Shown here: positions 29,236 through 38,978 of the stretch, one piece after another
Position numbering within the stretch: the stretch's first letter is position 1
Layout of the letters: the number at the start of each line of letters is the position of its first letter
Origin: Bosea vaviloviae
GTDB taxonomy: Bacteria; Pseudomonadota; Alphaproteobacteria; Rhizobiales; Beijerinckiaceae
Assembly (NCBI RefSeq): GCF_001741865.1
Contig: NZ_CP017147.1
Location: 2,657,001 to 2,721,000, forward strand
Direction of reading: 5' to 3'
DNA length: 64,000 bases
Program-made: the position numbers and the translations under genes
The notes under the pieces: model-generated
What the model saw: the letters and a program-made list of their open reading frames with translations, nothing else
What the model was told of the DNA's origin: nothing
Databases searched by the model: none

Positions 29236-29471
29236 GGGGAACCCCTCTCCTGTAAGGAGAGGAGCAGGGGTGAGGTGTAGGCCCCTGGACCAGCAGGGTG
29301 AGACCTTGCCGTCATTGCGAGCGCAGCGAAGCAATCCAGGAGGGCTCGCTCTACGTCCCCTAGATTGCTTCGCTGCGCTCGCAATGACGATGAAACGGCG
29401 GTCAGGTCTGAGTGCAGGCGTCCAACGGCCGACCCCTCACCCTGCCCTCTCCCTACGGGAGAGGGTTCCCC
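29236..29471. repeat. Family A element with a family B copy nested in it
   Basis: The ends are GGGGAACCCCTCTCC and GGGAGAGGGTTCCCC. An 80-bp family B palindrome occupies 29310-29389 in the middle. The junction on one side reads GCAAGGTCTCAC in the reverse orientation, matching GCAAGGTGTCAC at the same point of the compound element at 34910. The 310-bp gap between xdhB and xdhC holds nothing else. Confidence 0.85.
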
Positions 29472-29512
29472 GCGGTGGGTTCGCGAACGATTGAGGCGCG
29501 ATAGAGCGGTGA

Positions 29513-31873
29513 TCATGCGCCCACCTCCGCCTTGACCCGCTCCACCGCCGTCAGCACCCGCTCCGGCGTCGCCGGCGCATCGAGCCGCGGGCAGACCCTG
29601 TGTCCACCGACGCTCGCCACCGCGTCGGAGAGCGCGTGCAGAACCGAGATCGCCAGCATCAGTGGCGGCTCACCCACCGCCTTGGAGCGATGGATCGTCG
29701 GCTCGCGATTGGGCGCGTTCTCCAGGAGATCGACATTGAAGATGCGTGGTCGGTCCGACGCGACGGGGATCTTGTAGGTCGAGGGCGCATGCGTCTTGAG
29801 CCGGCCCTTCTCGTCCCAGACCAGCTCCTCCGTGGTGAGCCAGCCCATGCCCTGGATGAAGCCGCCCTCGATCTGGCCCTTGTCGATCGCCGGATTCAGC
29901 GACGTCCCGCAATCATGCAGGATGTCGACCCGCTCGACCTTGTATTCGCCGGTCAGCGTGTCGATCGCGACCTCGGCAGCGGCTGCGCCATAGGCGAAGT
30001 AATAGAACGGGTGGCCGCGCCCGGCCTTGCGGTCCCAATGGATCTTTGGCGTCGCGTAGAAGCCGGTCGCCGAGAGTTGGATGCGGGCCATATAGGCGGC
30101 CTGGACGAGTTCGGCGAAAGCGATCTCGCGCGCGCCGATCTGCACGCGGCCGGGCAGGAAGGCGATGGCGTCGGGCTCCTCCTGCCAGTTCCTGGCCGCG
30201 AAGGCGGTCATCCGCGCCTTGATCGTCTCGCAGGCGTCGAGCGCCGCCATGCCGTTGAGATCCGAACCTGAGGAAGCGGCGGTGGCGGAGGTGTTGGGCA
30301 CCTTGCCGGTCGTCGTGGCGGTGATCTTGATCTGGTCCAGCCCGATGCCGAAGGCATGGCCCACGACCTGGGCGACCTTCACATGCAGCCCCTGGCCCAT
30401 CTCGGTGCCGCCATGGTTCAGCATCACCGTGCCGTCGGTATAGACATGCACCAGCGCGCCGGCCTGATTGTACCAGGTCGCGGTGAAGGAGATGCCGAAT
30501 TTGACCGGCGTCAACGCGATGCCGCGCTTGATGATCGGACTTCCCGCATTGAAGGCGCGGATCGCCTCCTGCCGGGCCTTGTAGTCGCAGCGGCGTTCGA
30601 GCTCTGCGATGACCTCGCCGCCGATCATGTCCTCGACGGTCTGGTGATAGGGCGTGACGTTCCGGCCAAGCCCTTCACTGGAGGAACTGCCGCCATAGAG
30701 ATTGCGCCGGCGCACCTCCAGCGGGTCGAGCCCGGTCGCGAAGGCGACCTCCTCGATGAAGCGCTCGGCCCCGACCATGCCTTGCGGCCCGCCAAAGCCG
30801 CGGAAGGCGGTGTTCGAGACGGTGTTGGTGCGCAAGGGCTCGGAGCGGGCGCGCACCGCCGGGTAGAAATAGCAATTATCCATGTGGAACAGCGCGCGGT
30901 CGGTCACGGGGCCCGACAGATCCGCGTTCCAGCCGCAGCGCGCGGCATAGACCGTGTCGACCGCCAGGATATGGCCGTCATCGTCGAAGCCGATCTCGTA
31001 ATCGCAGACGAAATCATGGCGCTTGCCGGTGATGACCATATCGTCGTCGCGGTCGGGCCTGAGCTTCACCGGCCGCCTGAGCTTGCGGGCGGCAAGCGCG
31101 GCGACGCAGGCGAAGAGATTGGCCTGCGTCTCCTTGCCGCCAAAGCCGCCACCCATGCGCCGGATCTCGACGGTGACCGCATGCGAGCCGACGCCGAGCA
31201 CCTGGGCGACCATGTGCTGGACTTCGCTAGGATGCTGCGTCGAGGAGGCGACGAACATGTCCTCGTCCTCGCCGGGAATGGCGAGCGCGATCTGGCTTTC
31301 CAGGTAGAAATGATCCTGCCCGCCGATCGCCATCGAGCCCTTCAGGCGGCGCGGGCTCGCGGCAAGCGCAGCCGAGACATCGCCGCGTTCGAGCTTGAGC
31401 GGGTCGGTGACGAGTTCCCCACCGGCAGCGCGGGCGGCGGCGATGTCGAGGAGCGGCGCGGTCTCCTGATACTCCGCCTTGGCGAGCAGGGCCGCACGCC
31501 GCGCCTGATCGCGCGTTTCGGCAACGACCGCGAAAAGCGGCTGGCCGTGGTGCAGGATCATCTCCGTCGCGAAGACCGGCTCGTCATGGCGATGTGTCGA
31601 GGAGATGTCGTTCTGGCCCGGAATATCCCCGGCCGTCAGCACGCAAAGCACGCCGGGCGCGGCGCGAACGGGTTCAAGATCGAGCGCAACCAAGCGGCCA
31701 TGGGCGATCTCGCTCAGGCCGAGGCAGGCATGGACGAGGCCGGCGGGCTCGGGGATATCGTCGATATAGATCGCCTCGCCGGCGACATGCTTGATGGCGG
31801 AATCATGCGGCTGTGCGGCGCTGACTGGTCCTGTCGTGCTCTCGGGATCGAGCCGCTTGCGCGCGTCAGCCAT
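29513..31873 (-). CDS. xdhB: Xanthine dehydrogenase molybdopterin subunit XdhB
   Basis: The 786-residue subunit binds the molybdenum cofactor and oxidises hypoxanthine to xanthine and urate. Visible motifs are RRMGGGFGGKETQ, AFRGFGGPQGM, GGTEMGQGLHVK and KAVGEPPLMLA. E735 in the last corresponds to the catalytic base of bacterial xanthine dehydrogenases. Length and domain order are normal. Its ATG overlaps the xdhA stop by eight bases. Confidence 0.95.
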   Translation of the reverse strand: MADARKRLDPESTTGPVSAAQPHDSAIKHVAGEAIYIDDIPEPAGLVHACLGLSEIAHGRLVALDLEPVRAAPGVLCVLTAGDIPGQNDISSTHRHDEPVFATEMILHHGQPLFAVVAETRDQARRAALLAKAEYQETAPLLDIAAARAAGGELVTDPLKLERGDVSAALAASPRRLKGSMAIGGQDHFYLESQIALAIPGEDEDMFVASSTQHPSEVQHMVAQVLGVGSHAVTVEIRRMGGGFGGKETQANLFACVAALAARKLRRPVKLRPDRDDDMVITGKRHDFVCDYEIGFDDDGHILAVDTVYAARCGWNADLSGPVTDRALFHMDNCYFYPAVRARSEPLRTNTVSNTAFRGFGGPQGMVGAERFIEEVAFATGLDPLEVRRRNLYGGSSSSEGLGRNVTPYHQTVEDMIGGEVIAELERRCDYKARQEAIRAFNAGSPIIKRGIALTPVKFGISFTATWYNQAGALVHVYTDGTVMLNHGGTEMGQGLHVKVAQVVGHAFGIGLDQIKITATTTGKVPNTSATAASSGSDLNGMAALDACETIKARMTAFAARNWQEEPDAIAFLPGRVQIGAREIAFAELVQAAYMARIQLSATGFYATPKIHWDRKAGRGHPFYYFAYGAAAAEVAIDTLTGEYKVERVDILHDCGTSLNPAIDKGQIEGGFIQGMGWLTTEELVWDEKGRLKTHAPSTYKIPVASDRPRIFNVDLLENAPNREPTIHRSKAVGEPPLMLAISVLHALSDAVASVGGHRVCPRLDAPATPERVLTAVERVKAEVGA

Positions 31874-33482
31874 GGTCGGCCTCCGCCAGCAGCCCGGCGA
31901 CGCGTGTGGCCGCCCCGGTTTGCGTCGTCTCGATCAGGAAACGCCGCAGCAGATTGCCCGCGACCCTGAGGCGGTATCCCGCCGACGCGCGCATGTCGGT
32001 GAGCGGCTGGAAATCGCTCGCCAAGGCGGAGATGGCATCGGTGACAGCCATCTCGTCCCAAATGCGTCCCGTCAATGCAGCCTCGGCGGCCTTTGCCCGC
32101 TTCGGGATGCCGGCCATGCCGCCATAGGCGAGGCGCGCTTCGCTGATCGCGCCGGTGGCATCGCGGCGCAGGAAGAATGCGCCGCAGAGGGCCGAGATGT
32201 CCTCGTCGAAGCGCTTCGAGATCTTGGAGACGTGGAACAGCGCATCCGTCGGCAGTTTCGGCACCAGGACCGCCTCGAGGAATTCACCGGGCTGGCGATC
32301 CTGCTTGCGGTAGTCGAGGAAGAAGTCTTCGAGCGGGATGGTGCGGCGCTGGAGTGCTCCTGTCTCTTCCGTCATCGCGAGCACCCGGGTCTTGCCTTCG
32401 GCAAGCCCAAGTACAGGCTCCGCGAAGCGATCCAGGGGGGCTCGCTCGACGTCCCCCTGGATTGCTTCGTCGCTGCGCTCCTCGCAATGACGGGAACGCG
32501 CCAGCACCAGCCGCGCGCCGAGCGCGATCAGCGCCGGCGGCAGGTCGCCGATCGGCGAGCCATTGGCGATGTTGCCGCCGATCGTGCCGGCATTGCGGAC
32601 CTGCTCGCCGCCGAAGCGCCGCATCAATTCGTCGAGCTGTGGCGACAAGACCGCCAGCGCCTTGCGAACATCGACATGATTGACCATCGCGCCGATGCGC
32701 AGATGGTCGCCCTCATCGGCGATGTCACGCAGCGCCTCGATCCGGCCGAGCGAGATCACGGGAGAGAGCCGCCGCATGCCCTTGGTCACCCAGAGCCCGA
32801 CATCGGTCGCGCCGGCGACCAGCGTCGCATCGGGGTCGGCGAGCATGAGTTCAGCGAGGGCTGTGAGGCTTGCCGGTGCGTAGAAGCGGCTGCCCTCGCC
32901 GCCCAGCGCCAGCGTCTCCTGGTCCTGGAGCGCACCGAGCTTGCTTGCGATCCGCGGCCGGTCCATCGCGAAACGGTCCTGAGACCGCTTACCGAGCCCG
33001 TACATGCGCTGCGCCGCGGCGATGATGGGCTCGTAGCCGGTACAGCGGCAGAGATTGCCAGCCAGCGCGTCCTCGATGCGCGTCACGACGGGCGCATCCT
33101 CGTTCAGCCAGAGCGCGAATAGCGACATGACGAAGCCCGGCGTGCAGAAGCCGCATTGCGAGCCATGGCAGTCGACCAGCGCCTGCTGGACCGGATGGAG
33201 CGCGCCGTCGGCGCCCTTCAGATGCTCCACGGTGAGCAATTGGCAGCCGTCCAGCGTCGCCAGAAAGCGGATGCAGGCGTTGATCGCCTCATAGCGCAAC
33301 GTGCCCCGGTCGAGCCGCCCGACCACCACGGTGCAGGCGCCGCAATCGCCCTCGGCGCAGCCTTCCTTGGCACCGGTCAGGCGCTGGTCGAGGCGCAGCC
33401 AGTCGAGCACGGTCAGCGTCGGATCGCAGGATGCGAGCTCGACCAGCCTGTCGCCGAGGAGGAAGCGCAGCGTTTCACGCAT
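31866..33482 (-). CDS. xdhA: Xanthine dehydrogenase FeS/FAD subunit XdhA, with repeat-encoded insert
   Basis: The 538-residue subunit has a plant-type 2Fe-2S domain (C42, C47, C50, C80), a second 2Fe-2S domain (CGFCTPGF and GNLCRCTGYEP), an FAD domain (TLVAGATDVGLW) and a C-terminal CO dehydrogenase-type domain. Electrons pass from XdhB to NAD. Residues about 331-371 (HCEERSDEAIQGDVERAPLD and onward) are encoded by a family B repeat, inserted in frame between LVLAR and RRTIPLEDFF, which are normally near one another. The protein is about 40-50 residues longer than expected for this reason. Confidence 0.93.
   Translation of the reverse strand: MRETLRFLLGDRLVELASCDPTLTVLDWLRLDQRLTGAKEGCAEGDCGACTVVVGRLDRGTLRYEAINACIRFLATLDGCQLLTVEHLKGADGALHPVQQALVDCHGSQCGFCTPGFVMSLFALWLNEDAPVVTRIEDALAGNLCRCTGYEPIIAAAQRMYGLGKRSQDRFAMDRPRIASKLGALQDQETLALGGEGSRFYAPASLTALAELMLADPDATLVAGATDVGLWVTKGMRRLSPVISLGRIEALRDIADEGDHLRIGAMVNHVDVRKALAVLSPQLDELMRRFGGEQVRNAGTIGGNIANGSPIGDLPPALIALGARLVLARSRHCEERSDEAIQGDVERAPLDRFAEPVLGLAEGKTRVLAMTEETGALQRRTIPLEDFFLDYRKQDRQPGEFLEAVLVPKLPTDALFHVSKISKRFDEDISALCGAFFLRRDATGAISEARLAYGGMAGIPKRAKAAEAALTGRIWDEMAVTDAISALASDFQPLTDMRASAGYRLRVAGNLLRRFLIETTQTGAATRVAGLLAEADHG
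32371..32492. repeat. Family B repeat in frame inside xdhA
   Basis: The copy runs from GTCATCGCGAGCACCCGGG to CTCCTCGCAATGAC and contains CTTGCCTTCGGCAAG plus TACAGGCTCCGCGAAG, as in the copy at 52052. No stop or frameshift is introduced. Confidence 0.92.
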
Positions 33483-33599
33483 TCTGCCCGCATCCCTCGC
33501 AAACCCAAATCATGCCCTCAGATTAGGCATGATCGATGCTTGGCCGAAAGCTTTGATTTGGTGCAGATATGACCTGAATTTGAGCCGGAGCCTTAAGCT
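33483..33599. promoter_or_regulatory. Divergent promoter region of xdhA and guaD
   Basis: This 117-bp gap separates the outward-facing xdhA and guaD genes, so both promoters and any purine-responsive operator should lie here. I see no clear consensus boxes. GGAG at 33587-33590 is the guaD ribosome site. Confidence 0.5.
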
Positions 33600-34907
33600 G
33601 TGACCGAAACGAAAGCCATCCGGGCGCTGCGCGGCCGCCTGCTCTGGTTCGTCGACGATCCCGAGACTGCGGGAGACGCCGCCCATCGCTATGTCGAAGA
33701 CGGGCTGCTGGTCATTGCCAGTGGCATTATCGCGGCCGTGGGCGAGGCTGCCACACTGTTGCCGACGCTGCCGGCGGGGGCGGAGATCATCGACCATCGC
33801 CCGCATCTGATCATGCCGGGTTTCATCGACGCCCATCTGCACATGCCGCAGACGCAGGTGATCGCCTCCTATGGCGCGCAATTGATGGAGTGGCTCAACA
33901 AATACACCTTCGTTGAGGAGCAGAAATGCGGGCAGCAGGGCCATCCCGAAAAGCTCGCCCGCTTCTTCCTCGATGAATTGCTGGCGAACGGCACGACGAC
34001 GGCGGTGGTCTATTGCTCGGTCCATCCGCAATCGGTTGAAGCGCTGTTCCTGGAATCCGAGCGCCGCAACACCCGCATGGTCGCCGGCAAGGTGATGATG
34101 GACCGCAATGCGCCCGAGGCCCTGACCGATACCGCCGGGAGTGGCTATGCCGATTCGAAGGCGCTGATCGCGCGCTGGCATGGCAAGGGCCGGCAGCTTT
34201 ACGCCATCACGCCGCGCTTCGCGATCACCTCGACACCCGAGCAATTGGCGGCTGCGGGGCGCCTGGCGGCGGAGCATCCCGATTGCCATGTCCAGACCCA
34301 TATCAACGAGAACCAAGCCGAGATCGCCTACACCCGCGAACTGTTCCCGGATGCGCCCGATTATGCCGGCGTCTACGAACATTACGGTCTGCTCGGCCCC
34401 AGGAGCCTGATGGGCCATTGCATCCACATGACCAAGCGCGAATGGCGCGCCTTTGCTGAAGCCCGGGCGGTCGCGGTGTTCTGCCCGACCTCGAACCTCT
34501 TCCTGGGCTCGGGACTGTTCGACTGGGCGCGCGCCAAGCGCGAGGGCGTGCCGGTCGCGGTCGCGACCGATATCGGCGGCGGCACCTCCTATTCGATGCT
34601 GCGCACCATGTCGGAGGCCTACAAGATACTGCAATTGCAGGGGCAGTCGCTCCAGTCCTTCGCGGCGCTGCATGCGATCACGCGCGGCAATGCGGTCGCA
34701 CTCAAGCTCGACCATCTCATCGGTTCGCTCGAACCCGGCCATGAGGCGGATGTCGTGGTGCTCGACCCCGCTGCGACGCGAGCGATGGCGCACCGGCTGG
34801 AGACGGTGCGCGATCTGGCAGAAGAGCTCTTCGTGCTGGTCACGCTCGGCGACGAGCGCAATGTCGCCGCGACCTATGTGATGGGGCAGCGGGCGACGCC
34901 GACGTGA
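33600..34907 (+). CDS. guaD: Guanine deaminase
   Basis: The 435-residue amidohydrolase converts guanine to xanthine, the substrate of the divergent xanthine dehydrogenase. Metal and substrate motifs are GFIDAHLHMPQTQ, QTHINENQAE, GHCIHMTKREW and ATDIGGGTSYSM. The start is GTG 33600, chosen because GGAG lies nine bases upstream and the N-terminus fits the family. Confidence 0.94.
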   Translation: MTETKAIRALRGRLLWFVDDPETAGDAAHRYVEDGLLVIASGIIAAVGEAATLLPTLPAGAEIIDHRPHLIMPGFIDAHLHMPQTQVIASYGAQLMEWLNKYTFVEEQKCGQQGHPEKLARFFLDELLANGTTTAVVYCSVHPQSVEALFLESERRNTRMVAGKVMMDRNAPEALTDTAGSGYADSKALIARWHGKGRQLYAITPRFAITSTPEQLAAAGRLAAEHPDCHVQTHINENQAEIAYTRELFPDAPDYAGVYEHYGLLGPRSLMGHCIHMTKREWRAFAEARAVAVFCPTSNLFLGSGLFDWARAKREGVPVAVATDIGGGTSYSMLRTMSEAYKILQLQGQSLQSFAALHAITRGNAVALKLDHLIGSLEPGHEADVVVLDPAATRAMAHRLETVRDLAEELFVLVTLGDERNVAATYVMGQRATPT

Positions 34908-34909
34908 CG

Positions 34910-35200
34910 CCCTCTCCAATCCAAGTCGATGTTTCCGACTTGGGTCACGATCTCTGCCAATCTCGGGCAAGCCCGAGATTGGTGGGAGAGGGCAGAGTGA
35001 GGGGTCGGCCGTTGGACGATATGGCCGTGTCCCAACCGCTGCTCCATCGTCATTGCGAGCGTAAGCGAAGCAATCCAGGAGGGTTCGCTCTACGCCCCCT
35101 GGATTGCTTCGCTTACGCTCGCAATGACGGCAAGGTGTCACGCAACTGGTCGAGAGGCCTGCCCGTGTTCAACAAACTCGGAGATTGTTGAACACGGGAT
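34910..35200. repeat. Compound repeat: family A halves around a family B copy, with nested palindromes
   Basis: CCCTCTCC (34910-) and GGGAGAGGG (34984-34992) form an arm whose loop holds CCAAGTCG...CGACTTGG (34921-34943) and CCAATCTCGGGC/AA/GCCCGAGATTGG (34957-34982). Family B occupies 35048-35129. At the far end, 14-bp arms CCCGTGTTCAACAA (35162-35175) and the complement (35185-35198) may terminate the aminotransferase transcript. This fills the 308-bp gap. Confidence 0.8.
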
Positions 35201-35215
35201 ACGCCGGGGCCGTTC

Positions 35216-36073
35216 TCACCCCAGGACGCCGCCCTTCCGGGCGAAATCGACATAGATCTCGCGCAGGCGCAGCGTCGTCGGGCCCGGCGCGCCGTTATGG
35301 ATGGTGTGGCCGTCGAGCGACGTCACCGGCATGACGAAGGCCGTCGCGGAGGTGATGAAGGCCTCCTCGGCGTCGAGTGCTTCCTCAAGGGTGAAGGTCC
35401 GCTCCTCGAAGGTGAAGTCGGTCTCGGCGAGGAAGGCGAGTACGGCCTTGCGCGTGATGCCGGGCAGCACCTTGTTGGAGAGCGGCCGCGAGATCAGCGT
35501 CTTGCCCTTGACGATCCAGGCGGTCGCCGAGGCGCCCTCGGTGACGACGCCGTCCTCGACCAGCCAGGCGTCATTGGCGCCCTGCTCGGCGGCGAATTGC
35601 TTGGCCAGCACCTGGCCGAGCAGCCCGACGCTCTTGATGTCGCGCCGCTCCCAGCGCAGGTCGGGGAAGGTCACGACCTTGATGCCGGTCTTCACGGTCG
35701 GCGCATTCACATAGTTGCGGGCCTGGGTGAACAGCACCAGCGTCGGCTTGATGTCCTTGGGAAAGGGGAAGTCGCGGTCGGCGGCGCCGCGCGTGACCTG
35801 CAGATAGACGCCGCCTTCATCGAGGGCGTTGCGCTTGATCATTTCCTCATGGATCGCGACCAATTCGGCGCGCGACCAGGGCAAAGGCAGGTTGATCTCG
35901 CCGCAGGAGCGTTCGAGCCGCGCCAGATGCGCCTCGCAATCGACGAGCTTGCCGCCGAGCACGGCCGAGACCTCGTAGATGCCGTCGGCGAAGATGAAGC
36001 CGCGATCGAAGACCGAGATCTTTGCCTCTTCCTCGGGAAGGTATTCGCCATTGACGTAGACGATGCGGCTCAT
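35216..36073 (-). CDS. D-amino-acid aminotransferase, PLP class IV
   Basis: The 285-residue enzyme is a fold-type IV aminotransferase. It has the N-terminal segment FDRGFIFADGIYEVSAVLGG, the pyridoxal phosphate lysine K147 in RDIKSVGLL, and the cofactor-contact segment EGASATAWIV. It moves amino groups between D-amino acids and 2-oxo acids in the cytoplasm; a branched-chain role is less likely because the start matches D-amino-acid transaminases. It is divergent from the 2-hydroxyacid dehydrogenase gene. Confidence 0.85.
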   Translation of the reverse strand: MSRIVYVNGEYLPEEEAKISVFDRGFIFADGIYEVSAVLGGKLVDCEAHLARLERSCGEINLPLPWSRAELVAIHEEMIKRNALDEGGVYLQVTRGAADRDFPFPKDIKPTLVLFTQARNYVNAPTVKTGIKVVTFPDLRWERRDIKSVGLLGQVLAKQFAAEQGANDAWLVEDGVVTEGASATAWIVKGKTLISRPLSNKVLPGITRKAVLAFLAETDFTFEERTFTLEEALDAEEAFITSATAFVMPVTSLDGHTIHNGAPGPTTLRLREIYVDFARKGGVLG

Positions 36074-36252
36074 GGGGCAGACTCTTGGACCGGAGGGCTT
36101 GGAGGATAGCGCTCTTTCCTAGCCGAGGCCTTCGGGCGAGGCGAGCCTCAAAGCCGGCTTGTAGATCAGCGCAGCGCGCAACACTGTGCCCGCGCCACGA
36201 GAGTAGGATGCGTTGAAGCTGAGGCCGCCGAGCTGAATTGAAGGAAGTCCGC

Positions 36253-37245
36253 ATGAACCGCCCCCTCGTCATCGTCCTCGACGACAGCCAGCACGTCGCC
36301 CGGCAATGCGCCGACTGGTCCGGGCTGGAGGCCAGGGCGGACGTTCGTTTCCTGAGCCAGGCTTTCGCCAGCGAGGAGGCGGTCGCGGCTGCGCTGGCCG
36401 ATGCCGAGATCATCATCCCGACGCGCGAGCGCACGGCCTTCGGCGCCTCGCTGATCGGCCGCTTGCCGAAGCTCAGGCTCTTGGCGCTGACGGGCGGGCG
36501 TGCCCAGACGCTCGATCTCGCCGCCTGCACGGCGGCCGGCGTGATCGTCAGCAACACCGGCGGAAAACATGTCGGCGCGGCAACCGCCGAACTCGCCTTC
36601 TCGCTGATCCTCGCCAATGCTCGCAGCCTGCCCCAGGCCGATGCGAGCATGCGGGCGGGCGGCTGGCATGAGGGCCTGCCGCTGGGAGATGTCGTCGCCG
36701 GCAAGCGGCTCGGCATCGTCGGTCTCGGCAAGCTCGGCCAGCGCGTGGCGCGCTATGCCAAGGCCTTCGAGATGGAGGTCGTCGCCTGGAGCCAGAACCT
36801 GACCACTGAGGCCGCCGCAGCCGCCGGGGTCGCCTATGTCGGGAAGGATGAATTGTTTGCGACCTCGGACGTGGTCTCGCTGCATCTCGTCCTGTCCGAG
36901 CGTACGCGCGGTATCGTCGGCGAGGCCGAGCTTGCCGCGATGAAGCCGGGCGCCTGCCTGGTGAACACGGCGCGCGGCCCACTCGTCGATGAGGGCGCTC
37001 TGCTGGAGCATCTGCGCAAGGGCGCGATTAACGCCGCGCTCGACGTCTACGGCCAGGAGCCGTTGCCGCGCGATCACCCGCTACGGACCTTGCCCAATGT
37101 CGTGCTGACGCCGCATCTGGGTTACTCGGCCGCGCCGGTCCTGGCCGAGTACTATGGCGAGAGCATCGAGAACGCGCTCGCCTTCCTCGATGGTAAGCCC
37201 ACCCGGGTGATGAATCCGGAGGTTTTGGAGGGGCGCAAAGCCTGA
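36253..37245 (+). CDS. D-2-hydroxyacid dehydrogenase family protein
   Basis: The 330-residue protein has a flavodoxin-like catalytic part and an NAD-binding domain with GIVGLGKLGQRVARYAKAF. Catalytic Arg, Glu and His are seen in NTARGPLVDEGAL, YGQEPLPRDHPL and LTPHLGY. It probably reduces a 2-oxo acid, perhaps one made by the divergent aminotransferase. ATG 36253 is preferred over an in-frame TTG 15 bases upstream because AAGGAAG is well spaced for it. Confidence 0.88.
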   Translation: MNRPLVIVLDDSQHVARQCADWSGLEARADVRFLSQAFASEEAVAAALADAEIIIPTRERTAFGASLIGRLPKLRLLALTGGRAQTLDLAACTAAGVIVSNTGGKHVGAATAELAFSLILANARSLPQADASMRAGGWHEGLPLGDVVAGKRLGIVGLGKLGQRVARYAKAFEMEVVAWSQNLTTEAAAAAGVAYVGKDELFATSDVVSLHLVLSERTRGIVGEAELAAMKPGACLVNTARGPLVDEGALLEHLRKGAINAALDVYGQEPLPRDHPLRTLPNVVLTPHLGYSAAPVLAEYYGESIENALAFLDGKPTRVMNPEVLEGRKA

Positions 37246-37252
37246 AACACCT

Positions 37253-37339
37253 CGTCCTTGCGAGGAGGCGAAGCCGACGAAGCAATCCAGGGGGACGTCG
37301 AGCGTGATGCTGGGTTGCTTCGCTCCGCTCGCAATGACG
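37253..37339. repeat. Family B palindromic repeat, degenerate
   Basis: CGTCCTTGCGAGGAGGCGAAG and CGCTCGCAATGACG flank GAAGCAATCCAGG and GGGTTGCTTCG. Several mismatches suggest an older copy. It lies between two converging genes. Confidence 0.85.
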
Positions 37340-37352
37340 GCTGGTGCAGCCG

Positions 37353-38948
37353 CTAGCCCTTGATCGAAGCCGCGATCAGCCGGCGCGTGTAATCCGCTTG
37401 CGGCGCCTCGAAGATCGCCTCCGTCGGCCCGCTTTCGACGACACGGCCGTCCTTCATCACCATGATCCAGTCCGCCATGGCGCGGACCACGGCGAGGTCG
37501 TGGCTGATGAAGAGATAGGAGAGGGCGTGCCGGGCCTGCATGTCCTTGAGCAGCGCGACGATGCTCTTCTGCACGGTGCGGTCGAGCGCCGAGGTCGGCT
37601 CGTCCAGCACGACGAGCTTGGGATGCAGGATCATGGCGCGGGCGATCGCGATGCGCTGGCGCTGGCCTCCCGAGAATTCATGCGGATAGCGATTGCGCAA
37701 GGCGGGCTCGAGCGAGACCTCGGCCAAGGCTTGCGCGGCGCGCAGGTCGCGCTCGGCGCGCGTGAGCTGGGGCGCATGCACGAGCAGGCCTTCGCTGACG
37801 ATCTCGCCGACCGTCAGGCGCGGCGAGAGCGAGCCGAACGGGTCCTGGAAGACCACCTGAAGGCTGCTGCGCAAGGGCCGCATCGCGGCGCGGTCGAGCG
37901 GCTCGAGAGCGCGATCCTCGAAGCGGACCGTGCCCGAGGAGGGCACGAGCTTCAGCACCGCCTTGCCGAGCGTCGACTTGCCGGAGCCGGATTCGCCGAC
38001 GATGCCGATGGTCTGGCCGCGCCGCAGCGTCAGGTCGACGCCGTCCACGGCATGGAGCAGGGCGGTCTCGCGGCGCAGGAAGCCGCGCGACAGATCATAG
38101 CTGACGCGCAGATCCCGCGCCGCGAGCAGGATGGGCGCGTCGTCCGGCGGCGGCGCCTTGCGGCCTTCCGGCTCGGCTGCGAGCAGCATCCGGGTATAGG
38201 GATGCGTGGGCGCAGTGATGATCTGCCGCTTCGTCCCGCTCTCGACGACCTCGCCTGCTTTCATCACATAGACGCGCTCGGCGTGCTGGCGCACGAGGCC
38301 GAGGTCATGGGTGATCAGGATCACGGCCATGCCGAGCCGCTGGCGCAGTTCCGCGATCAGCGCCAGGATCTCCGCCTCGATGGTGACGTCCAGCGCCGTC
38401 GTCGGCTCGTCGGCGATCAGGATGTCGGGATCGTTGGCGAGCGCCATCGCGATCATCACGCGCTGGCGCTGGCCGCCGGAGAGCTCGTGCGGGTAGGATG
38501 AGAGCCTGGCCTCGGGCCGCGGCATCCTGACCAGTTCGAGCAGTTCGAGCGCCCTTGCGCGCGCCGCCTTGCGCGACAGGCCTTGATGCTTGCGCAAGGG
38601 CGCGGCGATCTGCGCGCCGATCCGGAACAGCGGATCGAGCGAGGTCATCGGCTCCTGGAAGATCATCGCGAGCTTGCGGCCGCGATAGGCGTTGAGCGCG
38701 GCGGGCTTGAGGCCGAGCAGTTCCGCGCCGCGATAGCGGATCGAGCCCGTCGCCTCACCATTCCCGGCGAGCAGGCCCATCGCCGCCATCACGCTCTGGC
38801 TCTTGCCGGAGCCGGATTCGCCGACGATCGCGACGAATTCGCCGGCGCCGACATCGAGATCGACGCCGCGCACGGCCTCGACCATGCCGTCATTGGTGCG
38901 GAAGCGGATGCGCAGGTCGCGGATCGAAAGGATGGGATTTGTCACCAT
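37353..38948 (-). CDS. Oligopeptide ABC transporter ATPase, fused DppD-DppF type
   Basis: The 531-residue protein has two ABC domains. Domain 1 has [19 protein letters not shown] and [11 protein letters not shown]; domain 2 has [19 protein letters not shown] and [11 protein letters not shown]. Fusion of the two ATPases is as in YejF. It powers the peptide permease encoded upstream on the same strand. A 270-bp gap filled by a family A element separates it from the permease gene. Confidence 0.92.
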   Translation of the reverse strand: MVTNPILSIRDLRIRFRTNDGMVEAVRGVDLDVGAGEFVAIVGESGSGKSQSVMAAMGLLAGNGEATGSIRYRGAELLGLKPAALNAYRGRKLAMIFQEPMTSLDPLFRIGAQIAAPLRKHQGLSRKAARARALELLELVRMPRPEARLSSYPHELSGGQRQRVMIAMALANDPDILIADEPTTALDVTIEAEILALIAELRQRLGMAVILITHDLGLVRQHAERVYVMKAGEVVESGTKRQIITAPTHPYTRMLLAAEPEGRKAPPPDDAPILLAARDLRVSYDLSRGFLRRETALLHAVDGVDLTLRRGQTIGIVGESGSGKSTLGKAVLKLVPSSGTVRFEDRALEPLDRAAMRPLRSSLQVVFQDPFGSLSPRLTVGEIVSEGLLVHAPQLTRAERDLRAAQALAEVSLEPALRNRYPHEFSGGQRQRIAIARAMILHPKLVVLDEPTSALDRTVQKSIVALLKDMQARHALSYLFISHDLAVVRAMADWIMVMKDGRVVESGPTEAIFEAPQADYTRRLIAASIKG

Positions 38949-38978
38949 CCTAGCCGCTCGCCAATGTGAAAGAGCCGC

